Assembly: GCA_050699595.1 (NCBI GenBank)
Contig: JBOHFI010000028.1
Coordinates: 4,878 to 68,877, forward strand
Source of the DNA: GCA-003244245 sp050699595
Lineage (GTDB): Bacteria > Actinomycetota > Actinomycetes > Mycobacteriales > Pseudonocardiaceae
Length of the DNA stretch: 64,000 bases
Direction: 5' to 3'
Of this stretch, positions 7,549-15,522 are shown one piece after another. Below the pieces are notes generated by a model that searched no databases, was not told the DNA's origin, and saw nothing but the letters and a program-made list of their open reading frames with translations. Made by a program: the position numbers and the translations under genes. Each line of letters begins with the position of its first letter. The first letter of the stretch is position 1.

Positions 7549-8523
7549 TTAGCGCAGCGACACCCGCTGCTCCGCCACGTCGGCCAGCTCGGTGCGGGGG
7601 ACGCATCCGCGCCAGACTCGGTAGTCGACCTCCGCGAGACCGAGTTCAGCCGCCCTCGGTCCGTCGGGCCCGACGTAGTGGATCACTGCATGCTCCGGCT
7701 CGGCGTCCACCAGCTCGACTGGCAGGTCGTTCCACTTTCCGCACCAGCGAACCACATCGAGGGAGTCGAGCTCGTCGATCATCACCGTTAGCGTGTAGGC
7801 GCCGGCCTGGTCGGTGAAGTCCTCGTCGGGTCGCTGGCCGGGCAACGGGTGCAGCGTCACCTCGCCAGGGCGGGGGCCGAAGTCGGCGTCGAAGTCCCCG
7901 CCCTGGTATAGCGCGACCAGACCACGCCGCACGCTGGGCCGCAACGGTGCCGGTGGCCGGTTCCAGCCCGCCGGGCCGAGCATCGCGGGTCCGGTGCTGA
8001 CCCAGCCGATCTGCCGGTTCAGGTAGGCGCCCACTCGCTGCTCGTCACCCTGGGAATCGATCCGCCACAGCTCGGTACCGGCCGGAAGCTCGATCAGATC
8101 CACCTGGTAGATGCCGCACTCGAACGGGGCGATGTAGAGCTGCGGGCTGTGTGCGTAGAAGCGCAGCACGTACAGTTCGTCGGTGATCGGCCAGCCCGTC
8201 ACCTGGTGCAAACCCAGGAGATGGGCAAGCTCGGAGGACGAGCCCGCTGGAACGTCCTCCAGCCGCATCACGAAACCGGAGATCCGGTGTGGGTCGAAGC
8301 GCCGGGGCACCATCACGTTGCCCAGCGTCAGCTCTACCAAACCCGGCAGCACGACCTTCTGCATCGCGGTGTCCGCAGTCAGCTCACATACCTGATCGGG
8401 CACCCTCAGCGGGGGTGGCGCGGGCGCGAAACGTACTCCGGCGGGCGCGTGCTCCGGGCCCAGCGTCGAGGCCCTGTCGGTGCGCAACCCATCGGCTGCC
8501 ACCCCTGCTACTGGATCTGTCAT
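7549..8523 (-). CDS. Conserved hypothetical protein, 324 residues
   Basis: I do not recognise the family. ATG at 8523 (MTDPVAGVAADGL) is preceded by GGAG at a good distance, and the upstream extension of the frame is proline-rich non-coding-like sequence. The product is soluble with no membrane segments; it has a Pro/Ala-rich N-terminal 60 residues and a mixed-strand body with many aromatic residues (LYVLRFYAHSPQLYIAPFEC, ELWRIDSQGDEQRVGAYLNR). The pattern suggests a beta-rich, perhaps ligand- or immunity-type domain, but this is a guess. It is followed by the tRNA-Ser gene. Confidence 0.7.
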   Translation of the reverse strand: MTDPVAGVAADGLRTDRASTLGPEHAPAGVRFAPAPPPLRVPDQVCELTADTAMQKVVLPGLVELTLGNVMVPRRFDPHRISGFVMRLEDVPAGSSSELAHLLGLHQVTGWPITDELYVLRFYAHSPQLYIAPFECGIYQVDLIELPAGTELWRIDSQGDEQRVGAYLNRQIGWVSTGPAMLGPAGWNRPPAPLRPSVRRGLVALYQGGDFDADFGPRPGEVTLHPLPGQRPDEDFTDQAGAYTLTVMIDELDSLDVVRWCGKWNDLPVELVDAEPEHAVIHYVGPDGPRAAELGLAEVDYRVWRGCVPRTELADVAEQRVSLR

Positions 8524-8611
8524 CAGCTCCACCACTCGCCGCCAGGATGCCCGTCCACATTGGTGAGGCCGGGCTGGGTGCGGGGAACCTACTACGCCAT
8601 TCGGCGCAAGC

Positions 8612-8640
8612 CCGCCGGGAGGGGGTTGCCCGCCCGGCGG
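8612..8640 (-). terminator. Hairpin downstream of the MarR gene
   Basis: CCGCCGGG at 8612-8619 pairs with CCCGGCGG at 8633-8640 over a 13-nt loop. It lies 50 bp past the stop of the minus-strand MarR gene. There is no clear U-tract, which is common for actinobacterial terminators. Confidence 0.45.
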
Positions 8641-8689
8641 AAGGGTTTGATATCCGCGACAGCCGCACCGACGCACCCACTGGGGTGGA

Positions 8690-9160
8690 TCACTGCCCAA
8701 GCAGGTGGCTCGTCACCCGCTCGAAGACCTCGGTCAGCAGGAGTCGTTCCTGGTCGGAGAGCAGATCGACCAGGTTGTCCCGGACGCCGCGGACATGGGT
8801 GGGGGCCGCGCTGCTCAGCACCTCCTGGCCGTGGTTGGTGAGCACCGCGAGCACTCCCCGCCGGTCACCCGGGCACTCCTCGCGGCGCACCAGCCCGGTT
8901 TTCTCCATCCGCCCGATCTGATGGGAGATCCGGCTCTTGGACGACGCGACCTGCCCGGCCAGCGTGCTCATCCGGACCTGCCCGCCGGGCGCCTCGGCCA
9001 GCCGGACCAGCAATTCGTAGTCGGCCAGTCCCAGCTGGTGCGCCTCCTGCAAGTCACGGTTCAGCTGGGCATCGAGCAGCGTCTTGCCCAGCACGTAGGC
9101 GCGCCAGGCGCGCATCTCCTCAGCATTGAGCCAGCACAGCTGGCCATTCCCCCCGACCAC
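8690..9160 (-). CDS. MarR-family transcriptional regulator
   Basis: A 156-residue winged-helix regulator. The recognition region reads RMSTLAGQVASSKSRISHQI, followed by GRMEKTGLVRREECPGDRRG with the conserved DxRG wing of MarR proteins. The N-terminal helix includes LGLADYELLVRLAEAPGG. Start is the GTG at 9160; an internal ATG (MRAWRAYVL) is possible. It lies 9 bp downstream of the hydroxyacid oxidase gene on the same strand, so it probably shares its transcript and may control it in response to a small acid or phenolic ligand. Confidence 0.85.
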   Translation of the reverse strand: MVGGNGQLCWLNAEEMRAWRAYVLGKTLLDAQLNRDLQEAHQLGLADYELLVRLAEAPGGQVRMSTLAGQVASSKSRISHQIGRMEKTGLVRREECPGDRRGVLAVLTNHGQEVLSSAAPTHVRGVRDNLVDLLSDQERLLLTEVFERVTSHLLGQ

Positions 9161-9169
9161 CCATTCAGA

Positions 9170-10348
9170 CTAACTGACGCTCTCCCGGACGACGCTGTGT
9201 GCGCCCAATTCTTGCGGGCAGGCGTAGCCGGCCAGGGCCAGCGTCAGATCGAGATCACCGAGGAGCACCCGCAGCACGTGCTCCACCCCGCGCTGCCCGG
9301 CCAACCCGAGCCCGTACACCCAGGGCCGTCCCAGCAGCACCGCGCGCGCACCCAGCGCCAGCGCGATCACCACGTCGGCGCCGCACCGGATCCCGGAGTC
9401 CAGCAGCACCGGGGCCCGCTCGCCGACGGCGGCCAGTACGTCGGGCAGGCAGTCCAGCGCGGCCCGTGCCCCGTCGACCTGCCGGCCGCCGTGATTGGAC
9501 ACCACCACCGCGTCGGCACCGTGGTCCAGCGCGGCTCGGGCGTCATCGGGGTGGCAGATCCCCTTGACCAGCACCGGCAGCCGGGTCCACTGGCGCAGCA
9601 GCGACAGGTCCGACCAGGCCAGCGCCGGATTGCCGAACAGCTCCACCCATGTGCGCACGGCCAGCTGCATGGCCCGCTCCGACTCCTCGGGTAGGGCGTC
9701 CAGCCGGGATCGGAACACCGGGTCGGACAGGTAGTTCGCGATGGCCTCGGCGCGCAGGAACGGCAGGTGCGCAAGCTGGAGATCACGCGGTCGCCAGCCC
9801 AGCGTCCAGGTGTCCACGGTGACCACAATGGCCCGGTATCCGGCCGCCTCGGCGCGGCGGACCAGTGACTCGGCCACCTCCGGGTCGCGTGGCCAGTACA
9901 GCTGAAACCAGCGGAGCGCATCCGGGGCCGCGGCGGCGGCCTCCTCCAGCGTCGTGGTCGACAAGGTGGACAGCACGCTGGTCAGCCCCAGCGCGGCGAC
10001 CGCGCGGGTGACGGCGAGGTCGGCGTCGGGGTGCACGAGGCCGAGCGCCCCGATCGGCGCGGTGAGCACCGGAGCCGTCATCGGCGTGCCCATCACGGTG
10101 GTGGACAGATCACGCGCGATGACGCCGCGCAGCATCCGCGGCACGATCCGCCACCGGGCGAACGCCTCCCGGTTCGCGGCGATGGTGCGCTCGGTGGACG
10201 CCCCACCGGCCACGTAGCTGAACGCCTCAGCCGGCAACGCATTCCGCGCCGCGGCCTCCAGACCGTCGGCGGTCATCGGCAGATCCGGTCGTTCCCCGGC
10301 GAGTCCCCGCAGGTAGATCTCGTTCGCCAGGTCACCGAAATGAGCCAT
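9170..10348 (-). CDS. FMN-dependent alpha-hydroxyacid oxidase (lactate 2-monooxygenase-like)
   Basis: A 392-residue TIM-barrel flavoenzyme oxidising an alpha-hydroxy acid such as lactate. Family marks in order: substrate-entry region FSYVAGGASTERT, FMN-binding PVLTAPIGALGLVHPDADLA, RWFQLYWPRD, IVVTVDTWTLGWRPRDL, the FMN lysine in PVLVKGICHPDDA, the catalytic histidine in VVVSNHGGRQVDG, and the FMN phosphate site LDSGIRCGADVVIALALGA. The ~50-residue insert after the WTLGWRPRDL strand is what separates lactate monooxygenase from glycolate oxidase. It reads into the MarR gene and is divergent from the quinone oxidoreductase at 10431. Confidence 0.9.
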   Translation of the reverse strand: MAHFGDLANEIYLRGLAGERPDLPMTADGLEAAARNALPAEAFSYVAGGASTERTIAANREAFARWRIVPRMLRGVIARDLSTTVMGTPMTAPVLTAPIGALGLVHPDADLAVTRAVAALGLTSVLSTLSTTTLEEAAAAAPDALRWFQLYWPRDPEVAESLVRRAEAAGYRAIVVTVDTWTLGWRPRDLQLAHLPFLRAEAIANYLSDPVFRSRLDALPEESERAMQLAVRTWVELFGNPALAWSDLSLLRQWTRLPVLVKGICHPDDARAALDHGADAVVVSNHGGRQVDGARAALDCLPDVLAAVGERAPVLLDSGIRCGADVVIALALGARAVLLGRPWVYGLGLAGQRGVEHVLRVLLGDLDLTLALAGYACPQELGAHSVVRESVS

Positions 10349-10430
10349 ACCAGCACCCTAAGCCCAGCAACGGCCACCGGACGGGCATAGCCGCAACCTG
10401 CCAGATGTGCGGCGACTACTGTCAGGGACC

Positions 10431-11405
10431 GTGCGTGCGATCACGATCACCGAGTACGGCGACCCGGCGGTGCTGCGCCTGGCCGAGGTGCCCGACCCCC
10501 GGCCGGGCCCCGGTGAGGTACTGATCGACGTGGTCGCGACCTCGGTCAACCGGGCCGACCTGCTGCAACGGCAGGGCCGGTACACCCCGCCGCCCGGGGC
10601 CAGCGAGATCCTCGGGCTGGAGTGCGCCGGCACGGTGGCCGAGCTCGGCGACGGTGTGGCCGGGTTCGCGGTAGGCGATGAGGTGTGCGCCTTGCTGGCC
10701 GGCGGGGGTTACGCCGAGCGGGTCGCCGTGCCCGCCGGGCAGGTGATGCCGCTGCCGCCCGGGGTCGATGTGGTCACCGCGGGTGGTATTCCGGAGGTGG
10801 CCGCCACGGTGTGGTCGACGGTGGTGCGCCACGCCGGGCTCGCCGCCGGGGAGCTGCTGCTGGTACATGGCGGCTCCGGCGGTGTGGGCACCCACGCGAT
10901 CCAGGTGGGCAGGGCGCTGGGGGCGCGGGTGGTGACCACGGCGTCGGCGGCCCGGCTGACGCGCTGCGCGGAGCTGGGTGCTGAGATCCTGATCGACTAC
11001 CGCGAGCAGGACTTCGCCGCGCAGCTTGCCGGCCGCGTCGACGTCATCCTCGACAACATGGGCGCCAAGTATCTGTCCGGCAATCTCGCCGCGCTCGCCC
11101 CGGACGGGCGACTGTTGGTGATCGGTCTGCAAGGCGGTACGACCGCCGAGCTGAATCTCGGCGCGCTGCTGCCCAAGCGGATCAGCGTCGCGGCCATCGG
11201 GCTGCGCGGGCGGCCGGTGGACGGTCCGCACGGCAAAGCCGTCCTCTGCGCCGACGTCATCGCCCGGTTGTGGCCGATGTTCGGTGACGGTCGGGTAGCA
11301 CCCGTGGTGCACGCGAGCGTCCCCTTGGCGCAGGCCGCGCAGGCGCACCAGATGCTCGAGGCCGGCGGCGTCGTCGGCAAGATCTTGCTGACCACCCGCG
11401 GCTGA
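10431..11405 (+). CDS. NAD(P)H-quinone oxidoreductase (zinc-free MDR family)
   Basis: A 324-residue medium-chain reductase of the PIG3/QOR type. GTG at 10431 (VRAITITEYGDPAVLRL) gives the standard family N-terminus; the longer frame start at 10407 adds atypical residues. It shows the substrate-domain block VATSVNRADLLQRQGRY, LGLECAGTVAELG, the nucleotide site LLVHGGSGGVGTHAIQVGRA and the C-terminal GKILLTTRG. The zinc-ligand cysteines of alcohol dehydrogenases are absent. It reduces quinones or enones using NADPH. The proteasome activator follows 28 bp later on the same strand. Confidence 0.9.
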   Translation: MRAITITEYGDPAVLRLAEVPDPRPGPGEVLIDVVATSVNRADLLQRQGRYTPPPGASEILGLECAGTVAELGDGVAGFAVGDEVCALLAGGGYAERVAVPAGQVMPLPPGVDVVTAGGIPEVAATVWSTVVRHAGLAAGELLLVHGGSGGVGTHAIQVGRALGARVVTTASAARLTRCAELGAEILIDYREQDFAAQLAGRVDVILDNMGAKYLSGNLAALAPDGRLLVIGLQGGTTAELNLGALLPKRISVAAIGLRGRPVDGPHGKAVLCADVIARLWPMFGDGRVAPVVHASVPLAQAAQAHQMLEAGGVVGKILLTTRG

Positions 11406-11433
11406 CGTGATGTGGGGAGCGGAGGATGGGGTC

Positions 11434-12000
11434 ATGAGCGAACCGGATGAGCAGCAGGTCATCGTGATCGGGCCGGACGGCAGACCGGTGCACACGACGT
11501 CGATGCCGCTGGGGATGATGCCCGGCGGCGATTCTTACGACCAGCGCGGGTTGGAGGTCGCTGAGCAGGTCGAGCAACCCGCCAAGGTGATGCGGATCGG
11601 CAGCATGATCAAACAGCTGCTGGAGGAGGTGCGCGCCGCGCCGCTGGACGATGCCAGCCGCAACCGGCTACGGGACATCCACGAGTCCTCGATCCGTGAG
11701 CTGGAGCAGGGCCTGGCCCCCGAGCTGCGCGAGGAACTGGAGCGGCTGTCCCTGCCGTTCAGCGAGGACTCCACACCCAGTGACGCCGAACTGCGGATCG
11801 CGCAGGCGCAGCTGGTGGGCTGGCTGGAGGGCCTGTTCCACGGCATCCAGACCGCCCTGTTCGCCCAGCAGATGGCCGCCCGGGTACAGCTGGAACAGAT
11901 GCGCCGAGGCCTCCCCGCCGGCACCATTCCTCCCGGCATGCACTCCCACGACACCCACCCCACTGAACCCGGCCCTCGGGGCACCGGCCAATACCTCTGA
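11434..12000 (+). CDS. bpa: Bacterial proteasome activator Bpa/PafE
   Basis: A 188-residue protein starting at ATG 11434 (MSEPDEQQVIVIGPDGRPVH). The conserved helical core runs from EQPAKVMRIGSMIKQLLEEV through LPFSEDSTPSDAELRIAQAQ to GWLEGLFHGIQTALFAQQMA, the DUF2587 region that forms the dodecameric ring. The C-terminus ends GQYL, the motif that docks into the 20S proteasome alpha-ring and opens its gate without ATP. The tail before it is Pro/His/Thr-rich and flexible. Presence of this gene implies a proteasome-bearing actinobacterium. Confidence 0.93.
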   Translation: MSEPDEQQVIVIGPDGRPVHTTSMPLGMMPGGDSYDQRGLEVAEQVEQPAKVMRIGSMIKQLLEEVRAAPLDDASRNRLRDIHESSIRELEQGLAPELREELERLSLPFSEDSTPSDAELRIAQAQLVGWLEGLFHGIQTALFAQQMAARVQLEQMRRGLPAGTIPPGMHSHDTHPTEPGPRGTGQYL

Positions 12001-12219
12001 TCCGGCGCCGGCTCCCATGCACAGTGAGTCTGGCTGCTGTACACGGTGCGTCAACCAGTGGCAGGCTTGGGCGCGCAGTGGTCGGCACCGGAAGTCCGTC
12101 GGGGGTTGATGGTGACAGCAGGTGTGCACGCCCTAGCTCAGGGCCCGGCCTGTAACAACGTCAGCCACAGTCACGACCACAGCCGAGCCCCCTGCGAACG
12201 CGCCCTGGGGCTGGTGTGT

Positions 12220-12275
12220 CGTGAACTCGACGCCATGCACGTTTCGCCCCACAGGTCGGTCTCGTCGAGTTCACG
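12220..12275. repeat. 13-bp inverted repeat in the 12.0-12.9 kb gap
   Basis: CGTGAACTCGACG at 12220-12232 is exactly complementary to CGTCGAGTTCACG at 12263-12275, with a 30-nt spacer. It lies 220 bp after the proteasome activator stop. It may act as a terminator-like hairpin or an operator pair. The rest of 12001-12368 holds nothing I can assign. Confidence 0.5.
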
Positions 12276-12368
12276 GCGCTAAGCCACGCTGGTGATAGTG
12301 ACCACAGTGAGGATCGGCGAGACCAAAGCCGCGAACACGGAATATCGGGCAGGTCCGGTCCGGCGGCG

Positions 12369-12722
12369 GTGAAAAGACCGGAGCGCATCGCCGACTTCGG
12401 CGCGCTGCGCGGTAGCACCGCCTTGCTGTGGTGCGGCCTCGTCTTGGTGGTCGCGGTATCCAGCACGTTCGCGGGCGCGATGCTTGGTGCGGGGCTGATG
12501 GACCGCTCCCGCTCCGTCTCCCGTAGCGACTACCTTGCTACCCGAAACTGTTCTCTCGCTCTTGCTGTTGCCCTCTCCCCAGCACAAGACCAAACTATGT
12601 TTGTGAAATTCGGGAGCCTGCGGGTGCTCCACAGCCGCCAACCGGCGGGCGGTCAGCAGCGTGGCCGCATGGTCACGCCCTCGGACCGGGTATCCGTAGC
12701 TGTGGTGGTGGGACCGTGGTGA
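12369..12722 (+). CDS. Doubtful small membrane protein
   Basis: A GTG-started frame of 117 codons. Residues 18-42 (STALLWCGLVLVVAVSSTFA followed by GAMLGAGLM) form one convincing membrane helix after a short basic N-terminus. Codon bias looks coding only over the first 50 or so codons; the second half is rich in Arg/Ser/Gln without structure. It may be a short real membrane gene with a frameshifted tail, or chance. No ribosome site is obvious. Confidence 0.25.
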   Translation: MKRPERIADFGALRGSTALLWCGLVLVVAVSSTFAGAMLGAGLMDRSRSVSRSDYLATRNCSLALAVALSPAQDQTMFVKFGSLRVLHSRQPAGGQQRGRMVTPSDRVSVAVVVGPW

Positions 12723-12880
12723 CGGTGGGGAAACGTGGTTTCGTGAGCGGATCCTGGGGCTGGCGGGCTGGCCAAGCTGGTCGCGTGACTCTTCTACGAC
12801 CTCACCCCGGCCCCCGTCGGGCCTGGAGTGCTGCCGCCAACTCTGGATCGACCTAACATCAACTGACAGGAGGGGACGTC

Positions 12881-13372
12881 ATGCACAGCAAGGTCACTAT
12901 CTTCGGTCACCCGGTACATCCCATGCTGGTCGCCTACCCCATCGCGTTCAACACCGCAACGCTGGTCGGCTTCATCATCGATGGGGTAAACCCGGAGTTG
13001 TTCTGGCTGAAGCTGACCATCGCCCTCAACGCCGCTGCCGTGGTGATGGCGGTCGTCGCCGCCGTCCCTGGCTTCATCGACTGGGCGGCGGGCATTCCGA
13101 GTGGAACCCCGGCCAAACTCACGGGGCGGATCCACATGGGGCTCAACGTGGCGGCGTTGGTGCTGTTCATCATCAGTTTCTTCGCCTACTACCGATACTG
13201 GAGCGGTCCCGCTGATGTTGGGGCAACGCTGGGGATCGTGCTGGCCGCGATCGGCGTGGCGCTGACTGTCGCAGCGGGCTTCCAAGGCTGGGCACTGATC
13301 CAGAATCACCACGTCGGCGTCCGACTGACACCTGACCAGCAGCGGCTAGATCGAGAAGCACAACCACGCTGA
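12881..13372 (+). CDS. DUF2231 membrane protein
   Basis: A 163-residue protein with a strong ribosome site (AGGAGG) before ATG 12881. The start FGHPVHPMLVAYPIAFNTAT is the hallmark of DUF2231. Four hydrophobic segments follow (PIAFNTATLVGFII, LTIALNAAAVVMAVVAAVPG, HMGLNVAALVLFIISFFAYY, LGIVLAAIGVALTVAAG), with GFIDW at the second-helix end and GWALIQNHHVGVR near the C-terminus. Its function is unknown; family members often sit near Rieske or heme proteins and may bind redox cofactors. It is monocistronic here. Confidence 0.88.
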   Translation: MHSKVTIFGHPVHPMLVAYPIAFNTATLVGFIIDGVNPELFWLKLTIALNAAAVVMAVVAAVPGFIDWAAGIPSGTPAKLTGRIHMGLNVAALVLFIISFFAYYRYWSGPADVGATLGIVLAAIGVALTVAAGFQGWALIQNHHVGVRLTPDQQRLDREAQPR

Positions 13373-13412
13373 TATCGTCGGGTGGACGGTGTTGCGGATC
13401 AGTTGACCGCGA

Positions 13413-13578
13413 TCAGTTCGGCTGGGCGAACGCGGCGAGCAGGCCCCTGAGGAGCCCGTCGAGCAGGCGCAGGTTCATTCCGCACACGAGTTCGGTGTAT
13501 TTCCGCGCCAGGGTGTGAAAGGGGCAGTTAGCGAGCGTAACGTCGTCGCCTTCGGTACGCGGTTCGAAAACGAAGTCC
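13413..13578 (-). pseudogene. C-terminal remnant of a second SufR-like regulator
   Basis: The minus strand reads PDFVFEPRTEGDDVTLANCP, then FHTLARKYTELVCGMNLRLL and DGLLRGLLAAFAQPN before a TGA at 13413. It aligns with the end of the intact regulator at 14168-14896 (FEPDRATPLLLRLHNCPF... LVCGINHAFLTGFLDAL), including both cysteines of NCPF and VCG. The DNA-binding domain is gone; the universal stress protein gene begins 20 bp to the right. A tandem-duplicate gene was lost apart from its tail. Confidence 0.65.
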
Positions 13579-13597
13579 GGCGACGAGGAGGCGTGAG

Positions 13598-14134
13598 ATG
13601 AGCGAGCAGCTGGTGGTAGTCGGTGTCGGCGGCTCCCCGGCCAGTTACACGGCGCTGCGATGGACTCTGGCGCATGCCGGGTGCACCGGCGCCTGGGTGT
13701 GTGCGGTCCGCTGATGGACGCCGATATTGGCGAGGGGGTGGGAAGCGGCGGTCACCTCCGAACCGGTGCCACCCATCGCTGAACAGGAAGCGCGGGCCGA
13801 GCGGGAACTCGCGCAGGTCGTGGCGGCTGCACTGGCACGGGTCACCAATGCGGCGACGCGGGTGACCGTGCGGCACAAGGTGGTCCGCGGGCCGGCTGGT
13901 CCGGTGCTCATCTCCCAGGCCGTTGGTGCTGACTTGCTGGTCGTCGGCCACGGCCACCGGTCGATCGACATGCTGCACCGCTCGGTGAGCTGGTACTGCG
14001 CGCTGCGCGCGGCCTGCCCGGTGCTGGTCATTCCCCCCGCGATGGCCACCCGGAGGACACTGGTTCCGGCGGCTATCGATCGCCACCGGCTCGCCGACCC
14101 CGCAGTGCCACTGGCAGACACCACCAAGAGCTGA
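13598..14134 (+). pseudogene. Universal stress protein interrupted by an in-frame TGA
   Basis: ATG 13598 has a good ribosome site (GAGGAGGCGTGAG) and opens QLVVVGVGGSPASYTALRWT, the first strand and helix of the USP fold. Codon 39 is TGA (13712-13714), right after WVCAVR where homologues continue with W-T-P. The same frame then runs uninterrupted to 14134 through ARAERELAQVVAAALARV and the nucleotide-binding end SQAVGADLLVVGHGHRS, SVSWYCALRAACPVLVIPP. So one nonsense codon separates two otherwise normal halves. No sign of selenocysteine insertion was seen. Reinitiation at the TTG at 13727 could make a headless protein. Confidence 0.75.
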
Positions 14135-14167
14135 GGCAATGGTATTTCCGGTTGGTCGGCGTGTGGG

Positions 14168-14896
14168 TTAACCGGCGGTGAGTTCAACGCAGCACCTGCC
14201 GGCGCGGGGGGCCAGTACGGCGGTGACGGTGGAGGCCTGCAGGGCGTCGAGGAAGCCGGTGAGGAACGCGTGGTTGATACCGCAGACCAGCTGTGGTGCC
14301 CTGCTGGCCAAGGGCTGGAATGGGCAGTTGTGCAAGCGCAGGAGCAGGGGAGTGGCCCGATCGGGTTCAAAGCCATACTGAGCGAGGGTTCTGGTGGCCA
14401 GGGTCAGCGCGCGTTCGGCGCCTAGGCGCCCTCGCCGGGCTTGCTCGCGTTCGGCGGCGCCGAGTTCGGCGCCGCGGTGACGGGCGACCTGGAGAGCCGC
14501 CTCGCGACCGGTCTTGCTCTGATCTTCGGCGAGTAAGGCATCAATGAGGATGCCGGCCAGCAGATCGTGCTCCCTGGCCGGGATGCTGATCCGCACCTGG
14601 GCGTCGGTGGGCTCGTAGACCTTCGGAGTACGACCCACTTTGCGGATCCCGCCGACCGGCTCATAGCGAGCTCGCAGCAGTCCCACCTCGACCAGCTTGT
14701 CCAGGTGGAACGCAGCCAGCCTGCGGGAAATCCCCACACTTGTGGCGGCCTCCTCTCGGCTGACCGGGCGGCGAGTCTGGCGGATGAACCCATACATCCG
14801 CCGCCGTAGCTCGTCGCTCAGCGCCGCCACGGCTACCAGCGCGGTTGCGGCAGGCAGGTGATCGGGCCTGGCACGGGAGGGAGTTGCGGGATCCAC
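14168..14896 (-). CDS. SufR-like helix-turn-helix regulator
   Basis: A 242-residue protein starting at GTG 14896. The winged helix lies at about residues 22-90 (ALSDELRRRMYGFIRQTRRP, then SREEAATSVGISRRLAAFHL and LVEVGLLRARY). The C-terminal half carries three cysteine sites in the spacing of iron-sulfur-sensing SufR-type regulators: LHNCPFQPLA, QLVCGINHAF and GRCCVELTAG. Such proteins repress Fe-S assembly or stress genes when the cluster is present. It ends 33 bp from the stress protein gene on the other strand, and a decayed paralogue lies just beyond, so the regulator/USP pairing seems old. Metal binding is inferred from the cysteines only. Confidence 0.8.
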   Translation of the reverse strand: MDPATPSRARPDHLPAATALVAVAALSDELRRRMYGFIRQTRRPVSREEAATSVGISRRLAAFHLDKLVEVGLLRARYEPVGGIRKVGRTPKVYEPTDAQVRISIPAREHDLLAGILIDALLAEDQSKTGREAALQVARHRGAELGAAEREQARRGRLGAERALTLATRTLAQYGFEPDRATPLLLRLHNCPFQPLASRAPQLVCGINHAFLTGFLDALQASTVTAVLAPRAGRCCVELTAG

Positions 14897-15318
14897 GATC
14901 CCACCTTAACGGCGGCGCTTCTCATCGAAAATCCCGGACGGCACTCTTCCACGGCTCTATTGACCCCGAGCGCCGGATAGTGCCAAACTTACCTGGAGAA
15001 ATAAGTGGCCACACCCTGCTGGCATCACACCCGGCGCGCGGACTAGGCGATCATGCATGTGTGGCGTGCACCGCAGCACCGGGGCCCTGCCACTGCCCCT
15101 CACCACGACCCCTCGCGGACCGCTCACCTGGGTGCGCCCACCCGAAGCGGGCGCACTGGGGCTGTGCCGGGAATTCGAGGTGTTCGCGGCACTGCGCACC
15201 GCGCTGCGCGGGGCGGCCACCGTGGGTCGGGGCTCGCCGAGCTGCCCCGCCATCCGTCCTCGGTCATTCCCGCTGAGCGGCGCTTCCCGCGAGCCTCGAA
15301 GAGGAAACGGGAAACAGC
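14897..15318. other. Gap without a convincing gene
   Basis: About 420 bp between the SufR-like regulator and the small ORF at 15319. A plus-strand frame from ATG 15057 (reading LPLTTTPRGPLTWVRPPEAG and LCREFEVFAALRTAL) has coding-like codon use for about 60 codons and might be a small unrecognised gene or a remnant, but it has no ribosome site and its tail degenerates. Divergent promoters for the regulator probably lie at the left end. Confidence 0.4.
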
Positions 15319-15441
15319 GTGGAAGCCTATGACCGCGAGGGATTCTTTGCCAGGATCGGAGGCGAATTTCCGGCGAGAGTCGACCATGGGACGGTGATGA
15401 ATGCGGTGGAGGCCATGCGGTGGCCAGCGCATGTGCGGTGA
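15319..15441 (+). CDS. Possible 40-residue protein
   Basis: GTG 15319 is preceded by purine-rich GAGGAAACGGGAA. The frame reads VEAYDREGFFARIGGEFPAR then VDHGTVMNAVEAMRWPA and stops at 15441. The regular amino-acid composition and third-position GC suggest coding. The pattern (YDR-GFFARI-EFP-R...MNAVEAMRWP) looks like a small conserved actinobacterial protein, but I cannot name a family. It lies 81 bp upstream of the XRE-TPR gene and could be part of that operon. Confidence 0.4.
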   Translation: MEAYDREGFFARIGGEFPARVDHGTVMNAVEAMRWPAHVR

Positions 15442-15522
15442 TGACGACTCGCGGTAAGCCCGGGGCCGCTCGTACTGGGCCGTGTGAGTGATTCGTTTTT
15501 CTCGCGAGTGCGTGGAGGTGGG

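Noticed and set aside
13712..13714. In-frame TGA as selenocysteine in the universal stress protein
   Set aside because: Universal stress proteins are not selenoproteins, the expected residue is Trp, and no ins-element-like hairpin is evident just downstream.
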